Source of the DNA: JAAYVZ01 sp035384965
GTDB taxonomy: Bacteria; Acidobacteriota; Thermoanaerobaculia; Thermoanaerobaculales; Thermoanaerobaculaceae
Assembly (NCBI GenBank): GCA_035384965.1
Contig: DAOOJE010000011.1
Span: 1 to 64,000, forward strand
Length of the DNA stretch: 64,000 nt
Direction of reading: 5' to 3'
The position numbers were made by a program, and so were the translations under genes. The notes beneath the pieces were generated by a model. That model did no database searches, had not been told where the DNA came from, and saw only the letters and a program-made list of their open reading frames with translations. Positions 53,072 to 61,246 of the stretch are shown here, one piece after another. Positions within the stretch are counted from its first letter, which is position 1. The number at the start of each line of letters is the position of its first letter.

Positions 53072-54856
53072 ATGGTCCAGGTCTTGACAGGTCCTCGTTT
53101 CGCGCGCGCCGTGAGAGCCGGCGCCCTGGCGGTCGTGCGGGAGCAGGAAAGCCTCAACCGCATCAACGTCTTTCCGGTTCCGGACGCGGACACCGGCGCC
53201 AACCTCGCCTCGACGCTGCGCTCCGCCGCAGCCGCAGTGCAGGCGCGCTTCGGCTTCGGTCTGGGGCAGATGGCCCGCACGGCTGCCGACGCTGCCCTCG
53301 ACGGCGCACGGGGCAACTCGGGCGCGATCATGGCCCAGTTCTTCCACGGGCTGGCCGAGGCGTTGGGCACCCGGATCGCCGTCGGTACCCGTGAGTTCGC
53401 CGCCGCGGTGTGCCGGGGCGCCGAGGCCGCCCAGCAAGCTCTCAGTCAGCCGGTCGAGGGCACCATCCTCTCGGTCATTCGCGAGTGGGCCCGCAGTGTC
53501 GAGGAGCACGCCCCACGCGTCCAGGACTTCCGGGAGCTGATGGCAGCCACCGTGGAACGGGCCCGGGAAGCGCTGGCCAACACCCCACGGCAGCTCGCCG
53601 TCCTGGCCCGGCACAACGTCGTGGACGCGGGCGCCCAGGGCTTCGTGTACTTCCTGGAAGGGATCCAGAAGTTTTTCGTTGACCGCGGCGCGGCGGACTG
53701 GCGGCGGGCCGGACTGTCCTCCGCCCAGCCCACGCCGTTCGCGGCCGCCCACGCCGAGCTCGACGACAGCTTCCGCTTCTGCACGGAAGGGCTGCTTTCC
53801 GGCACGCAGCTCGATCGCAAAGCGATCGCTCGAGCGATTTCCGACCTCGGCGCCTCGATCGTCGTCGCCGGCGGCGGGTCGCGGGTGCGGGCGCACATCC
53901 ACACCAACGCGCCACAACGCTTCCTTGCCGTCCTGGCGGGGTTCGGGACGCTCGAGAGGACCAAGATCGACGACATGATCATGCAGCAGGCAGCGGCCAG
54001 GCAGGCCCGCATCGCCGTCGTCACCGACTCGGCCGCGGATCTGCCCGAAGCGGTCGCGCACGCCCTCCACATCGTGCGTGTCCCGCTCGCCATCACGCTG
54101 GGCGACGCGACCTACCAGGACGGGGTCGACATCACTCCGCCGCTGTTCTACCGCCTGCTCGGCAACACTGCGGGCACACCGCGCACCTCGCAGCCGCCGG
54201 TGGGCGCCTTCCGCGACACCTACCGCCGCTTGCTCGAAAGCCACGACGGCATTGTCTCGATCCACCTGTCCTCGGGGATGTCCGGGACGTGCCAGGCGGC
54301 CGAGACCGCCGCGGCGATGGTCGACCCGGACCGCATCAGGGTCGTCGACAGCCGACAACTCTGCGGCTCCCTCGGGCTGGTCGCCGAGGCGGCGGGCCGC
54401 GCCGCCGCCGAGGGAAAGAAGCTCGACGAGGTGGCTGCCGCGGCGCTGGCGGCAGTGCAGGACTCGATGCTCTTCACGGTCATCGGGTCGCTCGAGATGG
54501 CGGTCCGCGGTGGCAGGGTTCCTGCCCGCGTGGCGCGCCTGGCTGGGGCGCTCCGACTGCATCCGATCATTGCCGTGCGCCCGGGAGAGGGCAAGGCGAG
54601 GGCGGTCGGGCTGGCGTTCGGTTACGGCTCGGCGATGCGCGCGCTCGTGCGCAAGGCCGCCCGCTTCGCGCGCGGAACCCCCCTCCAGATCACGATCTCG
54701 CACGCCAACGCTGTGGGAGCCGCCGAGTACCTCGCCGAGCGGCTCACGCGCCGGTTCGGGCTGTCGGAAATCCCGGTGGTGGACGCCGCCATCGTGCTCG
54801 CCGCGCACGTCGGCCCCGGTTCGGTGGCCGTCTCGGTGCGCCGCGCCCGCCGCTGA
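53072..54856 (+). CDS. Fused DAK2-DegV protein (FakA-FakB type fatty acid kinase)
   Basis: A 594-aa fusion. Residues 1-200 form a DAK2/DhaL-like ATP-binding domain with the Asp triad in NVFPVPDADTGANL and GARGNSGAI. A middle domain has the conserved HIHTN. From about residue 310, a DegV domain (VVTDSAADLPEA, SGMSGTCQAAE, SLEMAVRGGR) would bind a fatty acid. In Firmicutes, separate FakA and FakB proteins phosphorylate exogenous fatty acids for lipid synthesis. One-chain versions are known in other phyla. The usual PDGDTG reads PDADTG here. Flanked on both sides by paralogous zinc-ribbon genes. ATG 53072 follows AGGGGGAG. Confidence 0.88.
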   Translation: MVQVLTGPRFARAVRAGALAVVREQESLNRINVFPVPDADTGANLASTLRSAAAAVQARFGFGLGQMARTAADAALDGARGNSGAIMAQFFHGLAEALGTRIAVGTREFAAAVCRGAEAAQQALSQPVEGTILSVIREWARSVEEHAPRVQDFRELMAATVERAREALANTPRQLAVLARHNVVDAGAQGFVYFLEGIQKFFVDRGAADWRRAGLSSAQPTPFAAAHAELDDSFRFCTEGLLSGTQLDRKAIARAISDLGASIVVAGGGSRVRAHIHTNAPQRFLAVLAGFGTLERTKIDDMIMQQAAARQARIAVVTDSAADLPEAVAHALHIVRVPLAITLGDATYQDGVDITPPLFYRLLGNTAGTPRTSQPPVGAFRDTYRRLLESHDGIVSIHLSSGMSGTCQAAETAAAMVDPDRIRVVDSRQLCGSLGLVAEAAGRAAAEGKKLDEVAAAALAAVQDSMLFTVIGSLEMAVRGGRVPARVARLAGALRLHPIIAVRPGEGKARAVGLAFGYGSAMRALVRKAARFARGTPLQITISHANAVGAAEYLAERLTRRFGLSEIPVVDAAIVLAAHVGPGSVAVSVRRARR

Positions 54857-55000
54857 GCAGATTTGATCCCATGACGGGACATGCATTTGTGGCTTTCGTG
54901 GAGAACGTGGCCGGGAAGAGTTCTTGCGCAGCTCGCAAGCGCTCGCTAGAGTTGGGGTGACGTCGTGAGGCCAGCCGCGAGGCAGGCAGGGGGTATCGAC

Positions 55001-55237
55001 ATGGCTCGACCCGATTACATCATCTGCTTGGAGTGTGAGTCCGAGGTGGAGGACTTTTCCTGGCGCGAGGGCGAGATCCGCAAGGCGGTGTGCGACGTGT
55101 GCGGGAACAACGACCCCGATGCCTTTTCGCTTCCCGAGGACTTCGAGGAGCTCGAGGAAGTGGAGGACGAGGAGGACGATTACGAGGACGAGTACGAGGA
55201 CTACGCGGACGACGAGGACGAGGAGGAGGAGGCGTAG
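55001..55237 (+). CDS. Tiny zinc-ribbon protein with very acidic tail (paralogue B)
   Basis: A 78-aa protein related to the one at 52834. It has the two CxxC knuckles IICLECESE and CDVCGNNDP and then an extreme Glu/Asp tail (about 30 residues with Tyr; for example EEDDYEDEYEDY). The acidic tail could mimic nucleic acid or bind a basic partner. Function unknown. ATG 55001 has GCAGGGGG in front, and a strong terminator follows at 55288. Confidence 0.75.
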   Translation: MARPDYIICLECESEVEDFSWREGEIRKAVCDVCGNNDPDAFSLPEDFEELEEVEDEEDDYEDEYEDYADDEDEEEEA

Positions 55238-55287
55238 CGAGCCACCCTGCTCGGCCCCGTCACCTTTCGCCGTTCGGTGACGGTTCC

Positions 55288-55325
55288 GCGCGGGCCATGT
55301 ATGCGGCCCGCGCTTCGCTTTTCTC
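55288..55325 (+). terminator. Rho-independent terminator
   Basis: A perfect 9-bp stem GCGCGGGCC / GGCCCGCGC (55288-55296 with 55305-55313) around an 8-base loop, followed by TTCGCTTTTCTC. It lies 50 bases after the zinc-ribbon gene and ends that transcript. A smaller hairpin, GTCAC...GTGAC, precedes it. Confidence 0.85.
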
Positions 55326-55369
55326 CCTCTCGCCCGCTGGCATTCCGGCCGGATCCGTCGCGTCGGGCC

Positions 55370-56389
55370 TCACGGTCGCAGCTGCAGCACCCCGCGCACC
55401 TCGCCGATAACCCTCCCCGCCACGTTGCGTAGCGGCGGAGCCGCCAGCGCCCCGACTGCAGAGCGCTCCTCAGCGCGCACCACACCCAGCGACAGCAGGG
55501 CCGAGGCCACGGCCGGCTCGCGCCCGCGCGCGCCCTCGCCCGCTCCATCCAGCACCTTGAGCGCGAAACCCACAGGCAGTCCCCACGGCGAGCGGTCGGC
55601 CGGGATCCCGACCTCGAAGAACCCCTCCGCCCCTTCCTTGGCGAGCAGGCCGGGGCACGCCTCCATCAGGAGGTACGCGAGCCGGTGGGTGCCCGAGGTG
55701 TACCAGGGGTGGCCGGTCATGGCCCGCACGACGCGCCGGGCGGCGCCCTCCTCCTGCGCCCTGACCATGAGCGCCGCCACGGCGCGGGCGGTGCCGGCAA
55801 GCGAGAGAAAGTAGGTTGGCACGCCGCACCCGTCGACACCGATGCCCGGTCTCTCGCCCGCCATCGCGCCCACGACGCCCTCGATCCGCGCCTGGAGCGG
55901 GTGGTCCGGTGCCAGGTAGGTGGCGAGCGGCCAGCCGTTGACGGCGCTCGTCACGAGCATGGCCGTGTGCTTGCCGGAGCAGTTGTTGTGGATCGGCAAA
56001 GGTGCGCTGGCGCCTTCCCGCAGCAGGGCGTCGCGGGCCGGTTCTTCGAGCGGCCAATGGCTGCCGCACTGCAGCAGCTCCTCGCCGAGCCCGGCGCGGT
56101 GCAGGAGCGAGCGCACCACGAGGACATGTCCCGGCTCGCCGCCGTGCGAGGCCGCGCAGATGGCCAGCTCCTCGCCGCCGAGGGTGAGGGTGCGCTCCAG
56201 CCCCAGCTCGAGCATGGTCAGGAGCTGGAATGGCTTGGCTGCAGATCGCAAGTACGTGGCCAGCTGCCCAGGCCCGGCATGGGCGAGCACGCGTCCGGAG
56301 GCGTCCGCAACCACCGCGGCCCCCAGGTGGCGCGACTCCACGCGGCCAGACCGCCAGATTTCCGTGCAGACAACGGGATCCACGGCCAT
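55370..56389 (-). CDS. L-asparaginase II family protein (thermolabile, Rhizobium etli type)
   Basis: A 339-aa enzyme of the asparaginase_II family, unrelated to the E. coli enzymes. The conserved features are the Ser-x2-Lys in RSAAKPFQ, CAASHGGEP, and the central HNNCSGKHTAML that carries the catalytic Ser/Lys pair and zinc-binding Cys. A further motif is DGCGVPTYFLSL. It would hydrolyse asparagine to aspartate and ammonia in the cytosol. Followed closely (7 bases) by the FHA protein gene on the same strand, which lies upstream in transcription. Confidence 0.9.
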   Translation of the reverse strand: MAVDPVVCTEIWRSGRVESRHLGAAVVADASGRVLAHAGPGQLATYLRSAAKPFQLLTMLELGLERTLTLGGEELAICAASHGGEPGHVLVVRSLLHRAGLGEELLQCGSHWPLEEPARDALLREGASAPLPIHNNCSGKHTAMLVTSAVNGWPLATYLAPDHPLQARIEGVVGAMAGERPGIGVDGCGVPTYFLSLAGTARAVAALMVRAQEEGAARRVVRAMTGHPWYTSGTHRLAYLLMEACPGLLAKEGAEGFFEVGIPADRSPWGLPVGFALKVLDGAGEGARGREPAVASALLSLGVVRAEERSAVGALAAPPLRNVAGRVIGEVRGVLQLRP

Positions 56390-56396
56390 CCGGCCG

Positions 56397-57227
56397 CTAC
56401 GGCTTCCTGCCGCGCTTGCCGCGAGGCCGGGACGCCGGCAGCCCGTCGAGCCTGGCGGCCACTGCCAGCAGGCGCACGCACAGCCCGAGTTCGGTGGACT
56501 CCGGCATGCCGCTGGCCGGCACGATGATCAGCCACGGCAGCCGGGGCGCCTTCACCGCCAAACCCTTCCCGCTGCCCGACTGGATCTCCACCGCCTCGAA
56601 CGGCTCGGCCCGGCCCAACGGGTCCAGCACCAGCCGCCGCAGACCGGCGTCCTCCAGCAGGGGCATGACGTCGCCGTGGGTCGCCGCCAGCATCACCTCG
56701 CCGTCCACGGCCTCGAGCACGGCCGCGCCGCGGTGCCCGCGGTGCTCGACGAGCCACTCGACGAGCGCCGGCATGGCCGCCTCCTCGGCGTTGGCCCAGC
56801 GACCCAGCAGCCAGGTCATGCTCTCCTGCAGGAGCATCGGCATGCGATCGGAGGTCGCGTGCCGCCGCTCCCCGCTCTGGCTCACGGGCTGGGGCGAGCG
56901 ATCGGCGATCGAGGGCGCCTCGCGCGAGCTGCGCGTCGGGTCCCCCGGCGGGGCGAGCTGCGCCATCACCGAGGAGAAGCGGATGAAGTCCCCGGCGTGG
57001 AGCTCCGCCTCCTTGGTCCGCCTCCCGTTGACGAACGTGCCGTTGGTGCTGCCGAGATCCAGCACCACGATCTTGCCGTGCTGGCACGTGATGAGCGCGT
57101 GCGCCCGCGAGACGTCCACCGCCGTGAGGCGGACGTTGCAGTTCGCCGCCACACCCACCATCAGCTCGGCGCCCTCCTCGATGGGGAACCTTCTCTCGGT
57201 ACCGTCGAGCAGCACCAGTTCCAGCAT
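56397..57227 (-). CDS. FHA-domain protein
   Basis: A 276-aa cytosolic protein. The N-terminal FHA domain binds phosphothreonine peptides: residues VSRAHALI and LGSTNGTFVNGRR supply the Ser, His and Asn-Gly contacts. The usual Gly-Arg at the start of the loop is replaced (GVAANCNV), so binding may be weakened. The C-terminal half is helical and then resembles a small GAF-like sensor (AAVLEAVDGEVMLAATHG). A link to kinase signalling is natural, and one kinase-like protein occurs at 1.6 kb, but there is no direct evidence. ATG 57227 is preferred to the GTG four codons earlier. Confidence 0.8.
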   Translation of the reverse strand: MLELVLLDGTERRFPIEEGAELMVGVAANCNVRLTAVDVSRAHALITCQHGKIVVLDLGSTNGTFVNGRRTKEAELHAGDFIRFSSVMAQLAPPGDPTRSSREAPSIADRSPQPVSQSGERRHATSDRMPMLLQESMTWLLGRWANAEEAAMPALVEWLVEHRGHRGAAVLEAVDGEVMLAATHGDVMPLLEDAGLRRLVLDPLGRAEPFEAVEIQSGSGKGLAVKAPRLPWLIIVPASGMPESTELGLCVRLLAVAARLDGLPASRPRGKRGRKP

Positions 57228-57318
57228 GCGATCCCTCACGCCGCCGTCGCGGCAGCTCCGCGCCCAAGCCTACCACGCAAGCGGCCGTGCCGAAAACGTT
57301 CCGTGGGACAATCGCGGT

Positions 57319-57750
57319 ATGACCGACGGCTGGCACCCCACGACGCTGCGCGTTCGCTACGCCGAGACCGACCAGATGGGCGTCGTCCACCACGCGGTGT
57401 ACCCGGTCTGGTTCGAAGTCGGCCGCACCGCCCTCTCGCACGCCCTCGGCACGCCGTACGCCGAGTGGGAACGGCGCGGGGTCTTCCTCATGGTCGCCGA
57501 ACTCGCGTGCCGGTACCGGAGAGCGGCCCGCTACGACGAGGAGGTCACGATATGGACGCGGGTCCGCGAGGTCGCGAGCCGCAAGGTGGTGTTCGCGTAC
57601 CGAGTCACCGGCCCGGACGGCGACCTCCTGGCCGAAGGCGAGACTCGCCACGTGGCGGTGGACCGCGCCACCGGCCGCCCCGCGGTCATCCCGCCTGACC
57701 TCCGCGCCCCGTTCGAGCGCGTCGCCGGGCGCGATCGAAGCTCCCCGTGA
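57319..57750 (+). CDS. Hotdog acyl-CoA thioesterase (YbgC/4-hydroxybenzoyl-CoA type)
   Basis: A 143-aa single hotdog domain. The catalytic Asp is in YAETDQMGVVHHAVYPVWFE, the family's signature. It would release fatty or aromatic acids from CoA. In Proteobacteria ybgC accompanies tol-pal; here no tol gene is near. Divergent from the FHA gene with 91 bases between them. The segment after it (57751-57900) is repetitive GTCGTGGTCG-like sequence with no supported gene. Confidence 0.85.
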   Translation: MTDGWHPTTLRVRYAETDQMGVVHHAVYPVWFEVGRTALSHALGTPYAEWERRGVFLMVAELACRYRRAARYDEEVTIWTRVREVASRKVVFAYRVTGPDGDLLAEGETRHVAVDRATGRPAVIPPDLRAPFERVAGRDRSSP

Positions 57751-57900
57751 TGCTTCGTCTCTCCTCAACCTGGACCTGGGCCTGGACGCGGTCGTGGTCG
57801 TCGACTTCGTCGTGGTCGCGGTCGGCAGTTCCAGCAGGATTCCGTCCACGTCCACGCCCGATTCGATGTTCCGGGGCGCTGGGATTGTGGTCCCTTCGCT

Positions 57901-58470
57901 CTACCCCTCCCTCTCGACTCCCAGCAGCGCGAAGACCCTCTCGTGGAAAAAGCCGACCCACAGCAGGAGCGGCAGCGTGAAGGTGACGGCAATGTCGAAG
58001 AAGTAGCGCAGCCCGCCCAGCACCTCGCGCGCCACCGGGCCGTAATTGGCGGCGCTCCACTCCCCGAGACCCGTGGCGAAGAAGAACTGCACGTGCCAGA
58101 ACAGCGACAGGACGTGCGAGATCGCGAGGAGCAGGAGCATCGAGGCAAGACGTTGCCACCCTTGCCGCCGCGTCCAGCCCGGCACTGCGAGTGCCAGGGC
58201 CAGCGCCGGAATGAGATTGAAATGGATTTGGGTGAGAGAGTAGCGAAGCCGGCCGGAGTCCGCCCGCATGTCGGAGCGACCGATGATGGCCGCCTCACCG
58301 TCGCAGGCGACCTGCGTCACCGGCGGCCGCTCGAACAGCCGGCACAAACCCTGCGCCGTAGACGTCAGCACGGTGTTGTAGGCGGGCCGGATCACCAGCC
58401 ACAGCACCACGCTCCCGGCCAGCGCCCAGGGCAGCCGCCGCCAGAAGCGCTTCCTGTCAGGAGCGGGCAT
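57901..58470 (-). CDS. Exosortase H-associated membrane protein
   Basis: A 189-aa protein with four membrane helices (ALAGSVVLWLVIRPAYNTVL, IPALALALAVPGW, LASMLLLLAISHVLSLFW, FTLPLLLWVGFF) and a periplasmic loop with two cysteines. It overlaps the exosortase gene by 14 bases. XrtH-type exosortases are regularly accompanied by such a protein (known family association, from memory). Its task is not established; it may help the sorting reaction. Confidence 0.7.
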   Translation of the reverse strand: MPAPDRKRFWRRLPWALAGSVVLWLVIRPAYNTVLTSTAQGLCRLFERPPVTQVACDGEAAIIGRSDMRADSGRLRYSLTQIHFNLIPALALALAVPGWTRRQGWQRLASMLLLLAISHVLSLFWHVQFFFATGLGEWSAANYGPVAREVLGGLRYFFDIAVTFTLPLLLWVGFFHERVFALLGVEREG

Positions 58471-58963
58471 ACCGCTGCACCCACAGCACCCACAGCGAGA
58501 CGGCGAAGACGATGACGAGCGACTGCCACACCAGGACGTGCGAGGCGCCGAACCACTCGGGCTTGTAGACGCCGGTGTAAAACAGCGCCACGATGCGCAC
58601 CAGGTTGAAGGCCTGGATGGCCAGAAAGCCGATCGCCACCCCGATCAGCTTGCGCTTCACCGCCGCAGGAAACGCCAACACGCCGCAGACGAACACCAGG
58701 ATCGCCTCGAGCCCGTTGCAGCCGTTGTAGATCGCCACCGAGAAACGGGGCGTGGAGAGAATCTGCCCCTGGACCGTCGCGTCCTCGCCGAGCAGCGACA
58801 GGGCCAGCCGCGCCTCGTGGGCCACGAACGTCGTGTAGCGGTTGACGACCGAGTCGTTCACCGGCCGCAACGCCAGGATCGTGAAGCCGACAGTGAGGAT
58901 GAGTGCGTAGACGGCCACGAACCGTCCCGCCGGGGTGCGCACGAGTTCGCGCCAGCCTGCCAC
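58457..58963 (-). CDS. xrtH: Exosortase H (XrtH)
   Basis: A 168-aa small exosortase with five or so helices. The catalytic Cys is in YNGCNGLEAI, the Arg in FNLVRIVALFY and the His in GASHVLVWQ, the arrangement of the exosortase/archaeosortase family. Its short length and partner protein point to type H, which handles IPTLxxWG-CTERM proteins in other bacteria. It cleaves and transfers proteins at the cell surface. GTG 58963 follows GGAGGGG, three bases after rmlD. I saw no protein with the matching C-terminal signal within this window. Confidence 0.8.
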   Translation of the reverse strand: MAGWRELVRTPAGRFVAVYALILTVGFTILALRPVNDSVVNRYTTFVAHEARLALSLLGEDATVQGQILSTPRFSVAIYNGCNGLEAILVFVCGVLAFPAAVKRKLIGVAIGFLAIQAFNLVRIVALFYTGVYKPEWFGASHVLVWQSLVIVFAVSLWVLWVQRYARS

Positions 58964-58966
58964 GTT

Positions 58967-59821
58967 CTACCCCTCCTTCCTCTCCCCTGCCGCCTGCAGG
59001 TACCGCCGGAGCGCGTCTTGCCAGGGCGGCAGACCGCGCCCGAGCAGCCGCCGCAAGCGGGAGGTGTCGAGGACCGAGTTGGCGGGACGCGGGGCCGGGC
59101 GACCCAGCTCGTCGCTGCGAATCGGCCGCACCTCCGCCTCGGCGCCAAGCAACCGGACGATCTCGCACGCAAAGCCGTACCAGCTCGTGGACCCCTCGTT
59201 GACGGCGTGCACCATGCCCGTGGCGCCGATCTCTGCCAGCTCCACGAGCGCCCAGGCCAGATCCACTGCGTACGTCGGCGAGCCGACCTGGTCGGACACC
59301 ACCGCCAGCTTGCGCTTGCCGCTGGACAACTGGGCGCGGATCGCCTCGACGAAGTTCCACCCCTCGCCGAACAGCCACGCCGTGCGCACGACGAGATGCC
59401 GGGACGCGCCGACCGCAGCACGCTCCCCGGCCAGCTTGCTGCGCCCGTACGCCGACAGCGGCCCGGTCGGGTCGTCCTCACGCCAGGCCCGCCCCGGCCG
59501 GCCGTCGAACACGTAGTCGGTGGAGATGTGGACCAGCAGCGCGCCGACCGCATCGGCGGCCGCCGCCAAACCGGCCACGGCCGTGCCGTTGACCGCCGTG
59601 GCTCTCGCTTCGTCCGCCTCGGCCAGGTCGACCGCCGTGAACGCCGCGCAGTTGACGATGACATCGGGCCGCTCGGCTTCTGCCACCCGCCGGACGGCCG
59701 CCGCGTCGGTGATGTCGAGCTCCGGCAGGTCGTAGCCGGCCACCAGGTGGCCGCGCGTCGGGCCGGCCTGTGCCAGCGCCCGCCCGAGCTGGCCCCGCGA
59801 GCCTGGGACGAGCAGCCTCAT
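58967..59821 (-). CDS. rmlD: dTDP-4-dehydrorhamnose reductase
   Basis: A 284-aa NAD(P)-dependent reductase that makes dTDP-L-rhamnose in the last step of the pathway. The binding motif PGSRGQLG, the catalytic TDYVFDG and the Tyr-Lys in SAYGRSKLAGE are present. Its ATG overlaps the last base of the rmlB stop. rmlA and rmlC are not in the window. It lies three bases before the exosortase gene, linking rhamnose supply with surface sorting. Confidence 0.92.
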   Translation of the reverse strand: MRLLVPGSRGQLGRALAQAGPTRGHLVAGYDLPELDITDAAAVRRVAEAERPDVIVNCAAFTAVDLAEADEARATAVNGTAVAGLAAAADAVGALLVHISTDYVFDGRPGRAWREDDPTGPLSAYGRSKLAGERAAVGASRHLVVRTAWLFGEGWNFVEAIRAQLSSGKRKLAVVSDQVGSPTYAVDLAWALVELAEIGATGMVHAVNEGSTSWYGFACEIVRLLGAEAEVRPIRSDELGRPAPRPANSVLDTSRLRRLLGRGLPPWQDALRRYLQAAGERKEG

Positions 59822-60837
59822 CACCCCAGCCGCGCCCCGTACTGCTGCTCGTAGTACTTCCGGAAGTCGCCGTCATGGTCCTTGATCGGTTGCCACCACC
59901 ACTCGTGCTCGACGTACCAGCGCACCGTGGCCGCCAGCCCCTCGTCGAACGGCACGCGCGGCGTCCAGCCGAGGCGCGCCGCCTTGCCCCCGTCGAGCGA
60001 GTAGCGGCGGTCGTGGCCGACTCGGTCCTCGACCGGCCGGATGAGCGTCTCGGGCTTGCCCAGCAGCCGCAGGATCGTGTGGGTGATCTCGATGTTCTCG
60101 CGCTCGTTGCCGCCGGCGATGTTGTAGACCTCGCCGGGGATACCGTGCTCGAGCAGGAACAGCACGCCCCGGCAGTGGTCCTCGACGTGCAGCCAGTCGC
60201 GCACGTTGCGCCCGTCGCCGTACAGCGGCAGCGGCAGGTCGCGCAGCGCGTTGGTGACGAACAGCGGCACCAGCTTCTCAGGGTACTGGTACGGCCCGTA
60301 GTTGTTGGAGGCGCGGGTGATGATCACCGGCACCTGGTAGGTCGCCCAGTACGCGAACGCCAGCCGATCGCCGCCCGCCTTCGAGGCGGCGTAGGGGTTG
60401 CGCGGGCACAGCAGGGACTCCTCGGTGAACGAGCCCTCGGCGATCGAGCCGTACACCTCGTCGGTCGAGATCTGGACGAACCGTCCGAGGCCGACGCGCC
60501 GCGCCTGCTCGAGCAGCACCAGCACGCCCTTGATGTCGGTGTCGATGAAGTGGGTGGCGCCGAGCAGCGAGCGGTCCACGTGCGTCTCGGCCGCGAAGTT
60601 CACCGCCATCGTGCAGCCCGCCATCGCGTCGGCCACCGCCGCGGGGTCGCAGATGTCGCCCTTGACGAAGCGGTAGCGCGGGTTGTCGGCGACGTCCTGG
60701 AGGTTCTCGAGCCGCCCGGCGTACGTCAGCTTGTCGAGGTTGACGACCTCCCAGTCGGGCCGCTCGGCCAGCACCAGCCGCACGAAGTTGGAGCCAATGA
60801 AGCCGCACCCGCCGGTCACCAGGACCTTCTCACCCAT
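59821..60837 (-). CDS. rmlB: dTDP-glucose 4,6-dehydratase
   Basis: A 338-aa dehydratase with NAD site TGGCGFIGSNF, the active-site triplet TDEVYG and Tyr-Lys in PYAASKAGGD, and the typical NNYGPYQYPEKLVPLF and NVRDWLHVEDHC blocks. It converts dTDP-glucose to the 4-keto-6-deoxy sugar. ATG 60837 is preceded by GGGAGG. It is the first gene of rmlB-rmlD-xrtH-partner. Confidence 0.94.
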   Translation of the reverse strand: MGEKVLVTGGCGFIGSNFVRLVLAERPDWEVVNLDKLTYAGRLENLQDVADNPRYRFVKGDICDPAAVADAMAGCTMAVNFAAETHVDRSLLGATHFIDTDIKGVLVLLEQARRVGLGRFVQISTDEVYGSIAEGSFTEESLLCPRNPYAASKAGGDRLAFAYWATYQVPVIITRASNNYGPYQYPEKLVPLFVTNALRDLPLPLYGDGRNVRDWLHVEDHCRGVLFLLEHGIPGEVYNIAGGNERENIEITHTILRLLGKPETLIRPVEDRVGHDRRYSLDGGKAARLGWTPRVPFDEGLAATVRWYVEHEWWWQPIKDHDGDFRKYYEQQYGARLG

Positions 60838-61246
60838 CGCGCCTCCCGCTCCGGCCACCCACTCGCACTCCAGCCGGAGAGCGGCGATTGTACAGTTCCG
60901 CCAACCACCCAACCAGGGGGAAATGGACACGCAGGTCGAGATCCCACCATCACCCATGGCCTGGGGTTCATCCGGCAAATGACCAGGTGCCTGCAACCCA
61001 CTGCTGGTGATGCGCCGGTCACGTCCCTCTGTTCTTGACCAATAGGTACCTCGTATGCGAGAATCCATCATCGTGACGGTGCGCGTGTCCTGGTGTGGTG
61101 GGAGTGTTCGCCTCGCGTCGATCGAGATTCATCGCGGCGGTATTGCCGCCGTGACAATCGGTGCTCGCTGCTATCAAGGTGACACCCTGGTGAGCCACCC
61201 CGGATCCCGGACGAGAGGCGGTCGGGGCTCATCGTAGGAGGCGATC
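60838..61246. other. Divergent region between rmlB and the secreted-protein gene
   Basis: About 400 bases of visibly lower GC than the genes to the left. It contains a possible TTGACC at 61035-61040 but no matching -10 at correct distance. Short open frames (for example 61055-61237) show no family features. The end carries AGGAGGCGATC, the ribosome site of the gene at 61247. No RNA gene recognised. Confidence 0.4.
60887..60892 (-). promoter_or_regulatory. -10-like element before rmlB
   Basis: On the minus strand TACAAT occurs at 60892-60887 about 50 bases upstream of rmlB. Only a poor -35 (TGGTTG) lies 17 bases further up. It is the only good -10 hexamer in this region, so I list it with low confidence. 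Confidence 0.3.

Noticed and set aside
57751..57900. Repetitive GTCGTGGTCG-like stretch, open on both strands
   Set aside because: Low-complexity sequence between two convergent genes; short Arg/Thr/Ser-rich readings with no start signal or family support. Not regular enough to call a satellite.
61055..61237. Small open frame upstream of the secreted protein
   Set aside because: No ribosome binding site and no recognisable feature; it probably reflects the leader of the gene at 61247.
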